From Deltaproteobacteria bacterium (GTDB taxonomy: Bacteria > Desulfobacterota > Syntrophobacteria > B119-G9), in the NCBI GenBank assembly GCA_003646715.1, contig QMLL01000059.1, positions 1 through 8,167 on the forward strand: a DNA stretch of 8,167 nt, read 5' to 3'. Both the position numbers and the translations under genes were made by a program. Below the pieces are notes generated by a model, which ran no database searches, was not told the DNA's origin, and saw only the letters and a list, made by a program, of their open reading frames with translations. Positions 5,070-8,167 of this stretch are shown piece after piece (position 1 is the stretch's first letter; each line of letters starts with the position of its first letter).

Positions 5070-7826
5070 TTATGATTTTGCTCCGCGCCTGTAGAGAGAA
5101 CCCAAATTCGCCAGGATTTCTATCACTCCTTCGGGCTCATCCAGAATGAGCTTGCGTGGAACCGACTCTTGTAACTCTTCTCTCAGTACTTCTATAGGCG
5201 AGACTTTCTTGCGAGGATCCACGATCGGAAACCAGCCGCGTTCAACTATGGCCTGTGCCTTAATTATTCGCCAGTCATCAGGGATTCTGATATTATCCGG
5301 AAGCGGGTTATCGCAGTTTTCGAGACACACGTAAACGTTGGGTATTAACCCGATCATTTGTTCCTTGTAGATTCCCCAGACTCCCTGTTTTATCCCTGCC
5401 CTGAGCAAAGTATCTAGAGCATTTTCGTCAACGCAAATGGGCCAGCCTCGCTGGCAAAGGAATGCCTGTTTTATTTTTTTTAAGGATAGATCTTCGTGCT
5501 GTCTAAAAAACAGTCGAGCCATGCTATAAACTGCTTCTCTGGTTTTTGCAAAATCTGTTGTCAGTAGCTTACCATTATCTGTGAGAGTTCTCTTAATCTC
5601 AGTGGCAAGTGTTTCCGGAGTTTCTCCCGCGCCTTTTCCAAGTTCTCTCTTTATCAATTCACCATTTTCACCCGGGTACCATAACGAGTCATAGAGAGAC
5701 AGGATTTCTCTTTTTATGACTGATTCATTTTCTCTATATGTTTGTTGTATTTCCTCATACGGTTTTGATGCTCTCTTCAGTCCGTAACGTTCAGGGTTAT
5801 TAAGAATTCTTTTGCAGGCCAGGTTTGACCGAGTAATCTTTTTTAGATAATTCACGTGCCTGGATATATTTTCCTGTACAAATTTTTTTCGTGTCTCTTT
5901 TTCTGACTCGACAGTTCTGGGCACGAGAAGAAAAACCAGATTCTGATATATCCTTGCTTTTTCTCCGGTGCTGGTGAAAAAATCTTTAACGGGAACTTTT
6001 TTCAAATTGATATCAAGGACAGCAAGTTTTGGTTTATCCGCCCTGTCGGGAATATCAGCAGGCTTTATTACCCCAACGATGGTTTCAAAACCTTCTATTT
6101 CTGGAATAATTTCATGGGTTATCCCAGCAAGCACTGAATTAACCCTGTTCTCTATTATCTCTTTTTCTGCTTCTGCAATAATCTTGTTGATTGTGGGTTC
6201 CAGCGAGGCAAAAAACTTTCCGGTTTTCGGGTCCTTTTTGAGGTAAAAAGCCTGCTCTTCTAGGGAGTCCAGTGCCCTTGCAACGAAGACGGGCTCCAGA
6301 CCAGGAAATGATACTTCTAATGCTGCCTCTTCTTTGCTTATTCCAAAGATGGACTTTCCGTGTTCTCCTGATCTTCCAACGAGACTATGAAGGAGCACCA
6401 CTTTCCATGTCCATTCATGAACAGGGTAACCATGTGGGTGAGGTTTTTCTCGATCCAGTTGTTGGGCCCTTGATAACCTGGAATTTTGGGAATCGGGAGC
6501 ACAACTTCCAATATCGGCGCTGAGCACCGTTTTCAACTCACTGGTGTCAGTTCTGCCGAATAATTCGTCTACGGTTTTGCTGTCGTAGAGATCAATATGA
6601 CAGGAATGGATTAATGGAATATCCAGCTGCTTTTCCCATATGGTTCTGATAGTTAAGGTCAGCACCCTTAAGAGGCCTCTTGTACGTTGAAAAGTTGGAA
6701 TGATACTCAATTTCCTGTCCAGAAGATCAATTAGAGTAGGATGGAAAGGATAGTGTTTTTCTATAATTTTCTGGTACCTAAGCTCTTTTGAAAATCCTGG
6801 TACCTCGGAGCTTTTGCTGTACATTTCCACGTATTGAAATGCTGTCTGCTCCGCCGCAAGGTAATCAATGTTTTCAAAAAGACGTTTTGCCATTATTCTT
6901 GGCAATTCATCAGGAGTGACCGGCGTGATAGCCTGTTCCTGCCGGGCTGAAATGGTTCTGAGATCCTGAGCGAGTTGCCTTATTTCCTGATCGACTTCAT
7001 TGATCTGAACCGTTTTACCACCTTCATTCTCAATAGTTTCTCTTAGACGTTCCGTTTCGGTACCAAAAATATCTGAACCGCCCGCCAGGGTTATTACTAT
7101 TGACAGGTTGTTGCGACTGGCAGAATATCCCATTAGTGCAAGCAAAAAGGCGGATAATTGCTGTTCTGCCCCCGGGTGGTCAAATTTGAGCCTCGTTGCA
7201 TACTGAGCAAGTTCGTCAATGAGGATAACACAGGGTTGATTTCCGAAAACTTTATCAAAGAATTGTTTTCCAGGAGCGCTGAGGGAAGAAACTTCGGGTT
7301 CAAGTTCTTCGTATAATTGATGTCCTCCAAGTTGAAGGGCTATTTCTCCCCAGAGCGTATGCGTTTTTGTCTTTTTCCCGATTGTTTTGTGTAAATCTAG
7401 TTCTGTTCCCACAATTCCTGCAAATCTGACCGTATCCGGCGATGGCAACAGATCCGGTTCTATGAAGGAAACAAAGTGTTTGAGCTTTGTCCCGTGTTTG
7501 ATCAGATGAACAATGCCGATTAATCCGTGAGTTTTTCCTCCCCCAAATCCTGATTCAAGCCTTGTGGTACCAGGTGCGGTACCGTCATTTTTTGTGACTC
7601 TGCGAAGAACATTTCTGAAAAGATTTAAAAGGCCCTGGGTGGGGTAGGTGGCATCTGTGAAAAATTTTTCCGCGTCGGTATAGATGTCTGATGTGCTCGT
7701 TTTCTCGCCCTTGTAAAATCTAACCACTTCACCCAGGTTGGCAGTAAATATTTCCGGGTTGAACTCGGAAGTCAAAATATCGGATCTGGGTTGGCAGGTC
7801 TGAAGGATTGATAAGAAGTTTTCCAA
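5070..7826 (-). CDS. DUF499 AAA+-type ATPase (COG1483), partner of the DUF1156 methyltransferase
   Basis: This is a 918-residue P-loop ATPase. Walker A is SGFGGGKTH (92-100, K98/T99), with Ser in place of the usual first Gly. Walker B is VILIDELAQYA (200-210, D204/E205). A sensor-like strand NLSIVITLAGG follows at 240-250. HYPFHPTLIDLLDRKLS (358-374) leads to FQRTRGLLRVL (379-389), whose R381/R383 are candidate arginine fingers. The C-terminal half (about 550-918) is charged and mostly helical with no motif I can name. This matches the DUF499 family, recurrently adjacent to COG1743 methylases. It probably acts as an oligomeric ATPase on DNA or on the methyltransferase, in the way large ATPases accompany methylases in BREX-like systems; that parallel is inference. 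Start: no in-frame ATG is usable, and TTG 7824-7826 has TGGAGA with GGAG 8 nt upstream. It is the first gene of the unit; its stop lies 9 nt before the small gene. Confidence 0.9.
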   Translation of the reverse strand: MENFLSILQTCQPRSDILTSEFNPEIFTANLGEVVRFYKGEKTSTSDIYTDAEKFFTDATYPTQGLLNLFRNVLRRVTKNDGTAPGTTRLESGFGGGKTHGLIGIVHLIKHGTKLKHFVSFIEPDLLPSPDTVRFAGIVGTELDLHKTIGKKTKTHTLWGEIALQLGGHQLYEELEPEVSSLSAPGKQFFDKVFGNQPCVILIDELAQYATRLKFDHPGAEQQLSAFLLALMGYSASRNNLSIVITLAGGSDIFGTETERLRETIENEGGKTVQINEVDQEIRQLAQDLRTISARQEQAITPVTPDELPRIMAKRLFENIDYLAAEQTAFQYVEMYSKSSEVPGFSKELRYQKIIEKHYPFHPTLIDLLDRKLSIIPTFQRTRGLLRVLTLTIRTIWEKQLDIPLIHSCHIDLYDSKTVDELFGRTDTSELKTVLSADIGSCAPDSQNSRLSRAQQLDREKPHPHGYPVHEWTWKVVLLHSLVGRSGEHGKSIFGISKEEAALEVSFPGLEPVFVARALDSLEEQAFYLKKDPKTGKFFASLEPTINKIIAEAEKEIIENRVNSVLAGITHEIIPEIEGFETIVGVIKPADIPDRADKPKLAVLDINLKKVPVKDFFTSTGEKARIYQNLVFLLVPRTVESEKETRKKFVQENISRHVNYLKKITRSNLACKRILNNPERYGLKRASKPYEEIQQTYRENESVIKREILSLYDSLWYPGENGELIKRELGKGAGETPETLATEIKRTLTDNGKLLTTDFAKTREAVYSMARLFFRQHEDLSLKKIKQAFLCQRGWPICVDENALDTLLRAGIKQGVWGIYKEQMIGLIPNVYVCLENCDNPLPDNIRIPDDWRIIKAQAIVERGWFPIVDPRKKVSPIEVLREELQESVPRKLILDEPEGVIEILANLGSLYRRGAKS

Positions 7827-7838
7827 TTTAAGGTCTCC
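7827..7838 (-). promoter_or_regulatory. Ribosome binding site that decides the TTG start of the DUF499 gene
   Basis: Read on the minus strand, TGGAGACCTTAAA precedes TTG. GGAG (7835-7838) is 8 nt from the start codon, which is ideal spacing. An in-frame TAA at 7851-7853 closes the frame upstream, and no ATG or GTG occurs between. This makes the TTG the start with good confidence. Confidence 0.75.
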
Positions 7839-7878
7839 AGTAAATTTGAATTATTTGTCAAAGTAATGGAAATACTAT

Positions 7879-7907
7879 ATTATCAGGGCAAACATAAACC
7901 TTGTTAT
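7879..7907 (-). promoter_or_regulatory. Candidate promoter for the DUF499-small ORF-DUF1156 unit
   Basis: On the minus strand ATAACA (7902-7907) and GATAAT (7879-7884) are 17 nt apart, with 4 and 5 of 6 consensus matches. The predicted start is near 7872, giving a leader of about 46 nt that contains the Shine-Dalgarno. The -35 overlaps the -35 of the candidate plus-strand promoter at 7901-7928. The region is AT-rich, so this is a weak call. Confidence 0.35.
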
Positions 7908-7928
7908 ACTTATTTTCGGTGGAATAAT
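7901..7928 (+). promoter_or_regulatory. Candidate divergent promoter toward the GYF_2-like gene
   Basis: TTGTTA (7901-7906) and AATAAT (7923-7928) are separated by 16 nt, with 4 and 5 of 6 matches to the sigma70 consensus. The leader to the start at 8106 would be about 170 nt. The rest of the 279-bp gap (7827-8105) holds no gene I can support, no strong hairpin terminator and no long repeat. A TTTTTT run at 8042-8047 has no stem before it. Confidence 0.28.
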
Positions 7929-8091
7929 TAGAGATCTGCTTATCACACGTTCGAGGATTTCTTCAATTATTAATGTCATGCAAATGTCGGAATACGATGA
8001 TACCTGGAAGTTATGGTTCGGGTCAGTCTTTCTAATCGTTCTTTTTTAATTTTAACTAAAACGCTACACATTTAACAAGAAAACCTTTCAA

Positions 8092-8098
8092 AAGGAGG
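8092..8098 (+). promoter_or_regulatory. Strong Shine-Dalgarno of the GYF_2-like gene
   Basis: AAGGAGG lies 7 nt before the ATG at 8106-8108, a near-perfect anti-16S match. It is the strongest ribosome binding site in the window. CCTT (8084-8087) just upstream can pair with AAGG (8092-8095) through a 4-nt loop, a short stem that could lightly mask the site. Confidence 0.8.
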
Positions 8099-8105
8099 AA
8101 AAATT

Positions 8106-8167
8106 ATGAACGATGCCAAGATGTGGTACATTGCTCAAGGAAATCAGCATGTCGGGCCTCTCGGAAA
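8106..8167 (+). CDS. N-terminus of a GYF_2 (DUF4339)-like domain protein (3' end outside window)
   Basis: Only about 20 residues are present, beginning MNDAKMWYIAQGNQHVGPLG. The WYIAQGNQHVGPL stretch (7-19) resembles the start of the GYF_2/DUF4339 domain, whose members typically read WY, a few residues, then a G-x-x-x-GP turn. That domain is usually N-terminal in proteins with later membrane segments or other modules; none can be seen here. It is transcribed away from the DUF499 gene and so is not part of that unit. The start is secure from the Shine-Dalgarno; the family call rests on very few residues. Confidence 0.6.
   Translation, partial: MNDAKMWYIAQGNQHVGPLG

Noticed and set aside
4442..5094. 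Plus-strand frames of 200 and 94 codons opposite the 73-aa gene and the start of the methyltransferase gene.
   Set aside because: They overlap the confidently identified DUF1156 N-terminus or the better placed minus-strand small gene, show no recognisable domain, and have no operon context.
7853..7861. Perfect TTGACA on the minus strand (7856-7861) as a -35 for the DUF499 gene.
   Set aside because: The -10 position at 17 nt is GGAGAC, which is the Shine-Dalgarno; a start there would fall inside the gene.
7978..8049. A 23-codon plus-strand frame with a hydrophobic end (LWFGSVFLIVLF), a possible mini membrane protein.
   Set aside because: The nearest Shine-Dalgarno-like GAGG is about 21 nt upstream, the hydrophobic part is too short for a convincing membrane span, and the frame is short enough to arise by chance in AT-rich sequence.

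Overview
The window reads as chromosome of an anaerobic bacterium, most plausibly a sulfate reducer or relative in the Desulfobacterota. This rests on a siroheme decarboxylase (AhbA/AhbB) fusion, which marks the alternative heme pathway of sulfate reducers and archaea, and on a small Cys-rich protein of a kind I associate with that group. Taxonomy is inference. I see no rRNA, tRNA, CRISPR array, transposase or long repeat.

Left part (1-709, minus strand): a 61-residue, 13-cysteine protein with RING-like cysteine spacing. It is followed 30 bp downstream by a BPL_N/class I glutamine-amidotransferase-like protein that runs off the left edge. A short divergent promoter region (710-798) separates this pair from the next gene.

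799-1824, plus strand: a single-chain AhbA-AhbB siroheme decarboxylase. It converges with the next gene, leaving 7 bp between the two stop codons.

1832-7826, minus strand: a compact three-gene unit that is the main point of interest. In transcription order it is a DUF499 AAA+ ATPase (COG1483, 918 aa, TTG start with a good Shine-Dalgarno), a 73-aa protein I cannot assign, and a DUF1156 adenine-specific DNA methyltransferase with a Zn-ribbon-like insert (COG1743, 962 aa). DUF1156/DUF499 pairs are associated with anti-phage or DNA-modification loci, where I recall DUF3780, HerA-type helicase and phospholipase-D-like nuclease partners. Here both flanking genes lie on the opposite strand, so the unit is closed on both sides and has no obvious nuclease or helicase. 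It may be a minimal methyltransferase-ATPase system whose third component is the small protein.

7827-8105 is a 279-bp AT-rich divergent intergenic region. Beyond it, a plus-strand gene with a near-perfect Shine-Dalgarno begins at 8106. Its first residues resemble a GYF_2 (DUF4339) domain, and it runs off the right edge.
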